Assembly: GCA_015146655.1 (NCBI GenBank)
Contig: VKHL01000099.1
Location: 1 to 64,000 of the forward strand
From: Ochromonas danica
Lineage: Eukaryota > Sar > Chrysophyceae > Chromulinales > Chromulinaceae
Reading direction: 5' to 3'
DNA length: 64,000 nt
This document shows, in pieces, positions 54,801-64,000 of the stretch. The notes under the pieces are model-generated. The model did not search any database. It was not told the origin of the DNA and saw only the letters and a list, made by a program, of their open reading frames with translations. Position 1 is the first letter of the stretch, and each line of letters begins with the position of its first letter. A program made the position numbers and the translations under genes.

Positions 54801-57124
54801 GAGGACGTGTCGTCTCGCATCAGCTTGTCAGAGCCAGAAGAGTTGGCTTTGCATATGTTGGATCTTCCCGTTGCCACGGCGGAGGCAGTGGCTGCTCAGA
54901 TTTCCGCTGCGAGTGTATGTGCTGGAGTAGAAGACTCCGCGAAGTCTCATGCCAGTGATAACATCACTAAGCCTTCAGCAGATGACTCTTCCTTAAAAGA
55001 CATGTCAGACGAGAGGGGACTTCTCAATAGCAAGGAAAAGAACTCCGACGCTTTAGCCAAGACCACATTGTCTTCGGATGGTCCGACTGCGATGTCAGAG
55101 GGCGCTGATGACACAACTGCCACGCCGAATTCCAAAGGTGCCAATGGCCTTGGACAAGGGAGGACAAGAGCAGAGGAAGTGGCTTGTGCGGTGGCTCGAC
55201 CTGTTGTGGTCCTGCCGCCTGCAGAGCCCAAACCAGTTCCACGCGACCGTCCTGAGTCCAAACCAGAAGCTCGCGCCGATTCTTCTGAGGTCGTGCAAAC
55301 CACTGCAATCACCCCCCGCAGTTCCAACAGCAGTCTAGGTGCGACGCTGAAGAGAGAATCATCGTTGAGTGGAATGCGCAGCTACGCTGTCAATACTCTT
55401 CACGTGCTCTTCTCCGTTCCGCTCGTGGGATTCGACCGCTCAGCTAAAGCACATCCTTTGGAAGTGCTCGACTACAGTTCTGAGCGAGATACTCTAATCC
55501 AGGTGTTCAAGGAAGTACATCGTGATGTAGCGGTCCATTTTGATTTTGCCACAACTGATCGTCTGCGCACCATGCTGTCATTTGGTTGTCGCGCCTTGCA
55601 CTTCTCTGGCCATGGTCTACCCTACGGCCTTTGCTTTGAGGACGGTCGCTCAGGATTGCAAGTGATTAAAGCGCAGCAGCTCAAAGATCTTTTGGGTGCG
55701 GGAGGCTTGGCCTTGGAGTTCGTCTTCGTCTCGGCCTGTTATTCCAAAGAGATTGGTGCAGCATTCGTTAATGCAGGTGTTCCTCATGTTGTGTGCGTGA
55801 AAGTTGACTCCAAGGTTGGTTGTTCATTGACTACATTACTGATCGTTTGACTGATCGTTGTTGTCTGCGATAGATTCAAGATGCCGCAGCCATTGCCTTC
55901 ACAAGAGCTTTCTATGTGGCGCTGCTTTCAGGAAAGACCGTGGCGGCTTCCTTCGCCATTGCCAAAGAAGCGCTTAAAGTGTCGCCTTACGTGCCCAACA
56001 GTGTTCTGGAGGGAGAGAAGTTCATTTTGCTGCCCGAGGCCCACGATCTCCCGGCAGCGACATCTTCTGTCGATGGAAGCGAGAAGTCCAGCGCTGCCGA
56101 TCGAACTCGTCTGCTGCATGGCAAGACAATCTTCCAAAGCCGCGTTGTCTCTGAATGGCCCGAGCGTGGCCAATGCACAATTGGTCCAAATCGCACGGAC
56201 GTGGACACTTTTCTTTGTCGCAATCGCCTGCCAACACCTCCTGCAGACTTTGAAGGTCGAGAAGTGATCATGAACACTCTCATTCGCCACATTTTGGACC
56301 GCCGCCTCGTCTCTCTCGTGGGCGAGGATGGCATGGGAAAGAGTGCCGTGGCCGCGGCCGTGTGCAATTACCTCTACGACCACGAAGTATTCGAGCACAG
56401 CATCGTCTTCATCCGAGCCAAAGGTGTCTCTGACTTCGCTTCCTTCCTCAAAGCGATGAAAGCCTCTTTGATGAACTTCGGATGCCAAGCTCTGCAAGTC
56501 AAACTGGAGGAATTGCAACAACAGCAGCGGCAGTCTTCTGCTGAGGCTGGCGGCATGAGAAGCGTTGGGGTGACCAAAGGGAGTTTGCTTCACGAGGAAG
56601 AGCTGCTCTTGTTGCGCTGCTTGGAGTCCATGAAGATCCTTCTCGTCCTAGACAATCTCGACGAGCTGCTGAGCGACTATGGAGACAATGTGACGGACTT
56701 GCGCCTCTTCCTCACTCGCCTTTTCGAGCAATGCTCCTATTTGAAGATCTTGCACGTGTCAGTGGATACATTGGGCATGCACAACATCACGGTGGGGTCG
56801 GGCATCGTGGAATACTCTGTCAACTTGGGGCCTCTCTCGCTGAGCAGCACGTTGCGCCTCTTTGCTCGTTTGGCCCCGTCGCTGTCCACGGCGCAGGAGA
56901 AGGCGTCGTTCATTGAGTCTCTGCTGCCCCCCAAACAGTATCATTCCTCTGTCGCCTCACAGATCCTCACTCTCTTTGGACAAGGCAACCCCTCCAAGAT
57001 CGTGCATATGGCCTGCCAGAGCAACGTTGAGAGCGTGAGAGTGTTGAAGGAGACTGGTTTCGAGATCCTGAGAGAGTTCCAGCCCATGCTTCACGGCATC
57101 TCCCCCGCCTCCTCCTCCGTCTAG
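48897..57124 (+). CDS. Giant ARM-like/LRR/CHAT-protease/NB-ARC-like NTPase protein
   Basis: Three exons: 48897-49358, 49434-55814 and 55874-57124, with GT-AG introns of 75 and 59 bp; 2,697 residues. Residues 1-200 contain a coiled coil. About 400-1210 is helical, with ARM/HEAT-like units (VCYALANLCEAGSQYALRMA, HQALRCMYAMCQAM). LRRs of the RNase-inhibitor type occupy about 1746-1910 (LRYLDLSHNRLSDTQCA, LTSLDLSANGIESNVS). A CHAT caspase-like domain starts near 2141, with catalytic His2214 in HFSGHG and Cys2256 in VSACYS. It is cut by the last intron and runs into exon 3. A STAND-type NTPase follows: Walker A GEDGMGKSA (near 2434) and Walker B ILLVLDNLDE. It ends about 90 residues after the NTPase core, with no C-terminal repeats. 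The parts match those of NLR-like immune proteins, but the order (repeats, protease, NTPase) is reversed. The function is inferred. Confidence 0.88.
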
Positions 57125-57604
57125 TCTAGTTAGTCTGGTCTAGTCTACTGGTTTCAGCCTTGCGCTTTGAGATGTTTATAGAAGCTTAGTTTTGTTGTAA
57201 ATAGTCAGCACAATAATGATTACGCTAGTCCAATGAAGAAGTTAGACAGACTACATGGTAGACTAGTTTACAGTCTATAGTTTACTATAGTCTAGGATAT
57301 ACTACATGGTAGACTAGTTTACAGTCTATAGTTTACTATAGTCTAGGATAGATCACACGTAGTACAGTTAGCATTGGTAACAGACTAGACCAGGCTAGAC
57401 TAGGCTATTGCTTGTTATGCTGTTTCGACCGGACCAGGGGCTTGTTTCGCGTTGCTCATCATGATGCTCTGAACGAGCTGTTGAACATCAAAGAGTCATC
57501 TGATGTTCAGCCATTTCTGGTTCATGTACCGTAGTTTGAATGTAATCAATCCTTGTTCATTCTGAATTTTCTTCCTATTTCCCTGTTAACTATGCTTGTC
57601 AACT
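57125..57604. repeat. Spacer with 51-bp tandem duplication and TAGAC/CTAG words
   Basis: A 50-base unit starting actacatggtagac is present twice in tandem, at 57250-57299 and 57301-57350, without difference. Surrounding sequence is rich in tctagtctag, gactag and ctatag words. No gene is recognised up to the tRNA. Confidence 0.85.
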
Positions 57605-57686
57605 GGCTGTTTGGCCGAGCGGTTAAGGCGAGAGACTAGAAATCTCTTGGGCAATGCCCGCGTAGGTTCAAATCCTGCAGCAGTCG
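57605..57686 (+). tRNA. tRNA-Ser (anticodon AGA)
   Basis: 82 nt without intron. The acceptor strand ggctgtt pairs with agcagtc with two G-U pairs. The D arm is GCCGAGCGGTTAAGGC. The anticodon stem AGAGA/TCTCT encloses the loop CTAGAAA, so the anticodon is AGA (to inosine-GA), reading TCT, TCC and TCA. A long class II variable arm (about 14 nt, tgggcaatgcccgc) and T loop TTCAAAT follow, then discriminator G. The long variable arm fits Ser identity. Confidence 0.95.
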
Positions 57687-57922
57687 AAGTTTTTGCTTTT
57701 GCCAATCAATTGAGATGATTAGATCTACTTTCTGATGATCTGTCTTGATTTTGCCGATGAATTGCTTGACAGCATCTTTAGCTCAGGTTAACCCTTGGCC
57801 TTCTTGTGGCTTGGATCATGAATAATCACCACATTCTTTCTTTGGGCCTCATTGTTCCTGTTGCTAAATAGCCTGATATCCAGATCTGGAACTCTGGCGG
57901 TGAGTTGGACAGCGACAAGAAG

Positions 57923-58351
57923 ATGAGCGAAGAGAGCATGGCAGAGGATCCTCAAGCGACCTCCGGCCTCTCTGACGCTGACGTCGAGGAGGTCTTCGAC
58001 GCTTTTCTGAGCTCCAGCTCGACCAATTCCACCACTCTAAGCAGCCAGCAGGTCTTCCAGCACTACCGCCGCTTCGTCCCTCTCATCACCGAGGAGGAGG
58101 TGCAGAGAGGCTACGAGAGGTTTGTCAAAGACTTCTGCGAGGGGAAAGAGGACGTGGATCTTCGGACCTTCCGCCTCGCGCTGCAGCGCTTCAGCCAAGA
58201 GAGAAAGCTCGACGAGGCCGTCAATGAGATTGGCAAGCTCTGCGTGGAGATGGCGGGCGACGATCCCGCAGTCTTTTCGAAGATGCTGGGCCTGCCCGCG
58301 GCGATCGACAGCGCAGAGATCCTCGACCTCATGGCTCTGCTGCGCCGCTAG
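57923..58351 (+). CDS. Small helical protein of unknown function
   Basis: Single exon, 142 residues from the ATG at 57923. The sequence is acidic and helical (DADVEEVFDAFLSSSS, EEEVQRGYERFVKDFCEGK, TFRLALQRFSQERKLDEAV), with spacing reminiscent of degenerate EF-hand helices, but no Ca2+-binding loop is seen. No signal peptide. Compositional bias matches neighbouring genes, which supports it being real. I do not recognise a family. Confidence 0.6.
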   Translation: MSEESMAEDPQATSGLSDADVEEVFDAFLSSSSTNSTTLSSQQVFQHYRRFVPLITEEEVQRGYERFVKDFCEGKEDVDLRTFRLALQRFSQERKLDEAVNEIGKLCVEMAGDDPAVFSKMLGLPAAIDSAEILDLMALLRR

Positions 58352-58775
58352 GCTAACGAGAGTGTTGACAGTTGATAGACTTGCGGTCTCTGCCACTATT
58401 TCGTGATAGTCTTGGAGGTGTCAAGCCTGTTGCTTGTGTGCTAGCCTTGTCACCCCCGCTAGGCTATGAGCTGATGCTCAGTGGCGACCACTACCTCTAT
58501 TACTATCACTACTACTATCACTATTACTATTACTATTACTATCACTAATGCTATTACTATTGTTGCTGATTGTGTCTGCTATGTCAATTGTTGTATAAAA
58601 TGCTGTATCTATTTGCTTAGTTAGCTGTGTCACATAAGTTAATCAAATGCTACCTAATGGAATTAGTGGCAAGTTTGGTATTCCATGGAATTGTCAGCTA
58701 GACAGCCAGATAGCCAGATCTGGAGGAAACTGCCCTCTGTACGTGGTCCACTGTAACCACTGTGTGGAATGAGGA
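58352..58775. repeat. Spacer with ACT/ATT trinucleotide microsatellite
   Basis: About 424 bp. An imperfect run of tactatcac and tattactat units spans about 58493-58566. The rest is spacer and the promoter of the ankyrin gene. Confidence 0.85.
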
Positions 58776-59858
58776 ATGAGGAATGCGGTGGTTCTGGTCT
58801 GGCTGATCCTCGCTTCTGTACTGCTTTCCACCCTCTCTGTCATTTCAAGAAGACAGAAGGATGGCGGAGATGGCCCGTCTGCTTTGGCAGATGAGCACCT
58901 CATCCACGCGGCGGCTCAGGGGCGCCTGCAGGAAGTCAAGACGGCGCTCAGCCGCGGGGCGAATGTGGATGCTCGCGACGACGACACAGGCAATAGTGCC
59001 TTGATGTGGGCTTGCAAGCATGGCCACGCAGACGTGGCGGACTATCTCGTGAGAATGCGAGCGACGGCGCGTGCCAAGTCCCGCGACGGCACCAAGTCAG
59101 CACTGCTTTGGGCGGTCTATGCCAATGCCCCTGACCTCGTCGACCTCCTTCTCGACCGCGGTGGTGTCTCTATCAACGAGGAGAATGTGCGTGGCGACAG
59201 TCCTCTGCTGCTGGCGGCCTATCTGGGCCACAGCGACCTCGTGCACCACCTGCTGGCCCGCGGCGCCGATGTGCGCCATCGCACCAAGACCCACGGCTTC
59301 ACTGCTCTGCACATGGCAGCGAATAATGGCCATATTGGGGCGGTGGAGGAGCTGGTGGAGCACGGAGCGGATGTGGAGGCGCTGGACAGCCGCGGCCGCA
59401 CTGCCTTGATGACTGCGGCGCTCAAGGGACACCTCCTCCTCCTGCATCGCCTGCTCGACCTTCAGCCTTTGATTAACTCTGTGGATCATGATGGACACAG
59501 CGCACTGACCTTGGCGGTCTTACACGGGCACGAGAACTGTGCACTCGCTCTCCTCGCCGCCGGAGCTGACGTCAACCACGTCATCCGCCGCCCCACTGCC
59601 ACTGCCACTGCCGCTGATTCGGACTCTGCTTCAAGCGAAAAGGTGGATCGCCATCCTCACATTGGCGACACGGCCTTGTTGTTAGCGGTGAAGCAGCAGA
59701 ACCTGCCGATGGTCCAAAGCCTGCTGCTCCTCGGAGCCGATCCTCTGCTGAGGGACTCGTTGGACCATCTAGCCGCTGAAGTCGCTCTTTCCCTGGGCAG
59801 GTCTGATATCTCGGCTTTAGTTATGGCCTTCCATTCACCTCCGGTCGAGGAGCTCTGA
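58776..59858 (+). CDS. Ankyrin-repeat protein with N-terminal hydrophobic segment
   Basis: Single exon, 360 residues. Residues 3-22 are a signal peptide or signal anchor (NAVVLVWLILASVLLSTLSV). At least seven ankyrin repeats follow from about residue 40, for example DTGNSALMWACKHGHADVAD, RGDSPLLLAAYLGHSDLVHH, THGFTALHMAANNGHIGAVE and RGRTALMTAALKGHLLLLHR. A repeat near residue 275 is interrupted by a Thr/Ala/Ser run. It is a protein-binding scaffold with no catalytic domain; if the leader is cleaved the repeats would be secreted or lumenal, which is uncommon. Confidence 0.87.
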   Translation: MRNAVVLVWLILASVLLSTLSVISRRQKDGGDGPSALADEHLIHAAAQGRLQEVKTALSRGANVDARDDDTGNSALMWACKHGHADVADYLVRMRATARAKSRDGTKSALLWAVYANAPDLVDLLLDRGGVSINEENVRGDSPLLLAAYLGHSDLVHHLLARGADVRHRTKTHGFTALHMAANNGHIGAVEELVEHGADVEALDSRGRTALMTAALKGHLLLLHRLLDLQPLINSVDHDGHSALTLAVLHGHENCALALLAAGADVNHVIRRPTATATAADSDSASSEKVDRHPHIGDTALLLAVKQQNLPMVQSLLLLGADPLLRDSLDHLAAEVALSLGRSDISALVMAFHSPPVEEL

Positions 59859-60259
59859 CTGGGTTGGTTGCATAGGCATAGTGTTGTAATGTTAGTTAGC
59901 ACGTTAGCATGTTAGCATGTTAGCATGTTAGCACGGTAGCATGTTAGCATGTTAGCACGGTAGCATGTTAGCATGTTAGCACGGTAGCATGTTAGCACGG
60001 TAGCATGTTAGCACGGTAGCATGTTAGCACGGTAGCACGGTAGCATGTTAGCACGGTAGCATGTTAGCATGTTAGCATGTTAGCACGGTAGCATGTTAGC
60101 ACGGTAGCACGGTAGCACGGTAGCATGTTAGCATGTTAGAATCGTAACATTCCAATAACTGTTCGAGTGGAGAAACTCGCAAAATGAGATTTTTAACTCG
60201 ATTTTTCGCTTGGAGAGCGAGGCGGCTGGACTTGAAAGAGAGTTAAAGTTCCTCCAATC
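59859..60259. repeat. Octamer minisatellite of two unit types (GCATGTTA and GCACGGTA)
   Basis: About 245 bp (59895-60139) of uninterrupted 8-bp units between the ankyrin and CWC27 genes. Two forms differ at two positions that always change together: gcatgtta (A) and gcacggta (B). After a hybrid first unit the order reads AAAB AAB AAB AB AB ABB AB AAAB ABBB AA, about 29 units. The tract ends about 120 bp before the CWC27 start codon. Confidence 0.95.
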
Positions 60260-62121
60260 ATGTCCAACATCTATCACACAGAGCCACCCACACAGGGCAA
60301 AGTGGTCATCAAGACCTCTCATGGTGACATAGGCAAGCCACACCACCACACCACCTGTCCCTCCTCTCTCGCGGTGCTCACTCACTCCCTCACTTCTCTT
60401 CTTGTCTAAAACAGACATCGAGCTCTGGTCGAAGGAAGCTCCGCTGGCTTGCAGGAACTTCATTCAGTTAGCTCTGGAAGGATACTATGACAGCACAATC
60501 ATCCATCGAGTGATCAAGGGCTTCATGATTCAGCTGGGTGAGTGTCGTGCCTCGCTGTTCTCTCTTCTTCATCTCTCTGAGGCTTCTCTGTATTGCAGGC
60601 GATGCTACCGGCACTGGACAAGGTGGGTCGTCCATCTACAATGACCAGCCCTTCAAGAGTGAGATCCATGGGCGCATCAAGTTCAACCACCGCGGCCAAG
60701 TGGCCATGGCCTGCGACAAGCCGCACAACAATCTCTCGCAGTTCTTCATCACTCTGGACAAGTGCGACTGGCTCAACGGAAAGCACACTATCTTCGGCAA
60801 GGTCACTGGAAACACTATCTACAACGTGTTAAAGATCGGCGAGGTGGAGGTCGACGGGGCGGACAGACCTCTGGATAGTCTGCGCGTGACCAAGATTGAG
60901 GTCTTGTGGAACCCCTTCGACGACCTCCTGCCTCGCAGCCGTCCTGTCGCTCAAGACAGACAGGAGGACTCGAAGAAGAAGAAAGGCGCTAGCAAAGCAG
61001 TCGCCGTGCGAGACTCAAAGCTTCTTTCTTTCTCAGCGCCTGACGACGAGGACGACGAGGAAGAAGTCATTCAAGGTGAGCGCTTCTCTTCAACTTGAAG
61101 AATAGCACAACATCATAACAAACTATCTGTCGCTGTGCCTCTGAATCCAAGTGAAATTTAAGAGTGCTCATGACGCCAAGACGCGCACTCTTCAGACCTC
61201 TCGACCGCTTGTCGAGACCAATCCTGCGGCATTGGAAAGCTCAGCGAAAGCTATCGATAAGGACACAAGTCTTCCAAATCAACAAAAGAAAGGACAAAGC
61301 CACCAAGGAGATGTGCCCGTTGCTCAAGGGACTAAGAAGTTCAAGAGCGAGAATGACGAGGCGGAGGAAGAAGACAATGACGACTTGCCGACCACTTCCG
61401 AGGATATGATGGCACGACTCTCAGATGCGAGGCGCGAACAAGGACGAGAAAAGGTGGCAAGAGACTATGAAAGCCTGAAGGCTCAACTAATGCAAGCACG
61501 CAAGGCGGTGGCTGTGCTAACTGGCCAGGCTGCTGAACAAGTTAGTCTCTCATCTCATTTGATTGCCTCCTCTTGCTTAAGTGACGCTGTTTTGGAGTTA
61601 GAGGAAGGAAGAAGTGGCCAAGCAGGGTCTCCTAACTCCTTTGGAGCAACGTCGTCTCATGTTAGTTGCTTCCTGCTAGTCATGTCAAAGGCTAACTTTG
61701 CATCCATTGCAGGTACCGCAAGCGCAAGGCTGATCACGGAGACCGCGCCGAAGAGACGCTCTCTCGTCTGAAGGACTTCACCGAGAAATTGCGCGCACAA
61801 AAGGCCTCGCTACCTCGCGATGATCCTGCCCCCACTAAAGACCAAAGCTACCACGGCCAAGTTCTTGAGGAAACTGATGACCAAGCGACAAACGATATTG
61901 ACAAAGGCTGGTTTGCGGGACCGCTGCGCTTTACTCGCCATGTGGATGACAATTATCGCTTTCGCGATATGCTCTCAGCACAGCAAGAAGCTTCCAACAG
62001 TTACATATCCGTCGATCCTCTGAAGCATCGCGGCTCCTCTGGACTTGGAGAGCAAGAAAGACGTGCAGCAAGTAGCGGCACATCAGGCAGAGAAAGCAGT
62101 AGCTGGAGCCATCGCTCTTAG
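60260..62121 (+). CDS. CWC27: Spliceosome-associated cyclophilin CWC27
   Basis: Six exons: 60260-60332, 60415-60537, 60599-61075, 61152-61540, 61602-61660 and 61713-62121; 509 residues. CWC27 is a cyclophilin-fold subunit of the activated spliceosome (Bact). Residues 1-175 are the PPIase domain, starting MSNIYHTEPPTQGKVVIKT and including NFIQLALEGYYDSTIIHRV, GDATGTGQGG and SQFFITLDKCDWLNGKHTIF. In CWC27 proteins this domain is usually catalytically weak; here Arg of the HRV motif is kept. The C-terminal half is charged, with Glu/Lys-rich and Asp-rich stretches as in the animal protein. Intron 1 starts GC and ends AG (60333-60414); the others are GT-AG (61, 76, 61 and 52 bp). Confidence 0.94.
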
Positions 62122-62207
62122 CATAATCGTTGCCAGATTACCCTTAAAACAATTCGTCATTAGTAGTCGTATTCTATTTATCAATGACTTCCACGCCCTA
62201 AACGACT

Positions 62208-63243
62208 TCAAAAGAGAAGCTGGAGAGACGACCAATGAATGCCATCCAAGAGAACGACGTCAGCATCTTCACTACAACTACTTAGCACCTCTTCTATGAC
62301 TGTGGATGAACAATCTGGTGTAGCGGAGGGAATAGTTTGAGAAGAGAAGCGCAGGTCTGGCAGGTAACAAGTCAACATCCCGGCTTGACGAGCAGAGCGA
62401 AGCCCATTCAAGGAGTCCTCAAAAGCTACGCAGCAGGAAGGCTCTAATCCCATCCTCTCAGCTAGATGGCAACACAGACGACATCAATCTGAGCGAGGAG
62501 GTAGACATCAATCTCAAGTCAGCACAGCTTCCCGCCTCACCTGCCAGGAGGAAGATGTCCGGCTCCGGCTTGCCTCTCCCCTTCTGCACCTCATCTCCAC
62601 AAACGATCACTTCAAACGCTGCGAAGAGAGCGGGGAATCTCTTCATCTTCACCTCGACGGAAGCTCTTCTCGAGGAGGTGGCGATGGCCAGGCGAGTGCC
62701 TCGGCGGGACAACTGCTCCACCACTGCCGCCACTCCTGGCATGAGCTCACCTTGCCGACAGAATAACCCGTCCAAGTGCTCCTCCCAGCGCTTGACAAAG
62801 TCTGTGGGTCTGATCGTCCCTCTCAGTAGGGGCTGCTGGGAGTAGAGGAAGGTGTCGAGGACCATCGTGCTCCAGCGCTCTCCTGGCATGCCAATGATGG
62901 AGTTCTTGAAAGCCTGGTCAATCTTCGCATTCTGCTGGCCAAAGTCGGCCAGTGAGAGCTCGATAGCCCGTGTGCTCAGAGGCTCCGTGTCCAACAAGGT
63001 TCCGTCCATGTCGAAGACTGCCGCCACTGGACTGCAGGCCGAAGAGCCAATCACAGGGACCTTGCTCCTGTGCACCAGCAGCTTCGACTGGAGGGACTGG
63101 GAGGCTCCCAGCTGGACGAAGGAGGAGGAGGAGGAGGAGGAGTCGCTCTGCATGGGACAGCAGCACAGACACAGCACAGTGAGGAGGAGAAGACAGCAGC
63201 CACCGGAAGAAACTGAAAGATTGCAACAAAAACTGAAGATCAT
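62208..63243 (-). CDS. HAD-superfamily hydrolase (phosphatase/phosphomutase-like)
   Basis: Two exons, 63243-62541 and 62461-62208, with a 79-bp GT-AG intron; 318 residues. Residues 1-30 are a hydrophobic signal (CCLLLLTVLCLCCC), suggesting entry to the ER or a bipartite plastid route. HAD motif I is VFDMDGTLLDTEPL, motif II LAIATSSRR, the motif III region is KGRGKPEPDIFLLA, and motif IV is CVAFEDSLNGLRSARQAGM just after the intron. The DMDGTLLDTEPL and FEDSLNG forms are those of the beta-phosphoglucomutase/sugar phosphatase branch. The substrate is unknown. Its 3' end faces the CWC27 gene with 86 bp between them. Confidence 0.88.
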
Positions 63244-63415
63244 CCAGCCAAATCAAACAACACAAGAATAATCTTCTTAAGTTAACTACCAAAGGTGTTT
63301 ATTGATTGGGAAAAGCTGTTTCTCTGTCATATTATCGCATTTTTCGGGGACCAACAAATAAATGCCTGCGGACTGGTTTGGCTTGTCGCTGATCAGAGTG
63401 ATGTCCTTGTCTTTA
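63244..63415. promoter_or_regulatory. Divergent promoter region with CTTCTTAAGTTAAC
   Basis: 172 bp between the HAD gene (-) and the exonuclease gene (+). cttcttaagttaac at 63273-63286 is one of four copies of this 14-mer in the window and lies 30 bases upstream of the HAD start codon. Confidence 0.45.
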
Positions 63416-64000
63416 ATGCTGACTTGTGGGAGATCCTTTCTGTCTTCTACTATTCGTAGCTCACAGCGAAGAGGGCTGGCCAGCAGCTCTTGGATGGCAT
63501 CGACCGCCAGCACTAGCACTGGCACTGGCGCCATTCCTTCGCCTTCTGTCCCCCGCCTCACACACAGAGACCTGCCGTCAGAGACCTTGTTCATCTTCGA
63601 TGGGACAGCCATGCTGTATCAGTGCTATCATGGAAGCGAGGCGAAGAGCACCTTCCAGGACGCGATCTTCAGCGAGCGCTTCAAGGATCGCCTGCTGGCA
63701 GACCTGCCGCACCTCGTGCTGCCCAGCGCCCCGGACTCCGCCGCTGCCGTGGAGCCGCTGATCGATGGAGATGAGCCGTACTTCATCGACTCCAGCCTTC
63801 CTCTGCCCTGCACGGCGCTGTCGTCGATGATGATGACCTTCGCCCGCTTCGTGCGCGACCTGCAGCCTTCCTACCTCGCCGTGGCCTTCGACACTGGCCG
63901 CAACTTCCGCTGCGATCTAATGCCATCCTATAAGGCACATCGCCCCAAGACTCCAATAGAGCTGATTCCCCAGCTCTACGCTGCACCGCAAGTGCTGGAA
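63416..64000 (+). CDS. PolA-type 5'-3' exonuclease/flap nuclease, organelle-targeted, 3' end outside window
   Basis: An open frame runs from the ATG at 63416 to the window end (195 codons, no stop), so only the N-terminal part is visible. It begins MLTCGRSFLSSTIRSSQRRG, a basic, Ser-rich presequence typical of mitochondrial or plastid import. The exonuclease core starts at ETLFIFDGTAMLYQCYHG, with the metal-binding Asp. It continues through FARFVRDLQPSYLAVAFD to RNFRCDLMPSYKAHRPKTP, which is the PolA 5'-nuclease pattern for the second Asp and arch region. A roughly 45-residue insert separates the first two motifs. It would remove RNA primers or flaps in organelle DNA replication. Whether a polymerase domain follows cannot be seen. 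A minus-strand open frame at 63286-63612 overlaps the presequence. Confidence 0.85.
   Translation, partial: MLTCGRSFLSSTIRSSQRRGLASSSWMASTASTSTGTGAIPSPSVPRLTHRDLPSETLFIFDGTAMLYQCYHGSEAKSTFQDAIFSERFKDRLLADLPHLVLPSAPDSAAAVEPLIDGDEPYFIDSSLPLPCTALSSMMMTFARFVRDLQPSYLAVAFDTGRNFRCDLMPSYKAHRPKTPIELIPQLYAAPQVLE

Noticed and set aside
63286-63612. 108-codon minus-strand open frame facing the exonuclease gene
   Set aside because: The plus-strand frame over the same bases has a presequence and continues into clear nuclease motifs. The minus frame has no recognised domain.

Overview
This is eukaryotic nuclear DNA from a compact genome: about 32 protein genes in 64 kb on both strands, with spacers mostly under 600 bp. 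About two thirds of the genes carry short introns (52-86 bp) that are GT-AG apart from one GC-AG case. Eukaryote-specific core genes fix the domain: EFHC/Rib72, ING, eIF2-beta, CCT1, PRIM2, NOG2, TTLL1, Rab2, Prp19, CWC27. EFHC and TTLL1 indicate a cell that builds motile cilia. Several proteins start with a secretory-type hydrophobic leader followed by a short basic, Ser-rich stretch, with S-A-W, S-A-L or S-F at the junction, as in plastid proteins of algae with secondary plastids. Together with a Pro-Thr repeat membrane protein, this suggests a flagellated ochrophyte (stramenopile) alga. That placement is an inference; no organelle or rRNA marker is present.

Layout. 1-1379 is an AT-rich block bounded by 17-bp inverted repeats, probably a DNA transposon. 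1787-7271 holds a MetX-type acyltransferase (+), the three-DM10 ciliary protein EFHC (-) and an ING PHD protein (-). 7272-11225 holds a Fic protein (-), a chimeric partial duplicate made from EFHC plus the 5' end of the ING gene, and RNase H (+). 11398-18949 has a double YCII-like protein, eIF2-beta, a PPR-like protein, a coiled-coil protein and a double glyoxalase I. 19229-29660 has CCT1, the Pro-Thr repeat membrane protein, a CBS-PP2C fusion, a 3-ketoacyl-CoA reductase, primase large subunit and a patatin. 29843-42162 has a prolyl-4-hydroxylase-like enzyme, NOG2, TTLL1, an APC permease with a long tail, a small thioredoxin, a RING protein and Rab2. 42617-57124 has an intronless LRR multi-pass membrane protein, Prp19 and a 2,697-residue protein joining ARM-like, LRR, CHAT-protease and NB-ARC-like NTPase regions. 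57605-64000 has tRNA-Ser(AGA), a small unknown protein, an ankyrin protein, CWC27, a HAD phosphatase and the start of a PolA-type 5'-3' exonuclease.

Neighbouring genes are mostly unrelated housekeeping genes, as expected in a eukaryote, so there is little operon-like logic. The most unusual locus is the CHAT/NB-ARC protein at 48897-57124, which has the parts of an NLR-like, protease-coupled surveillance protein in an inverted order. Second is the EFHC/ING chimeric duplication, in which the EFHC part looks identical while the ING part has clearly diverged.
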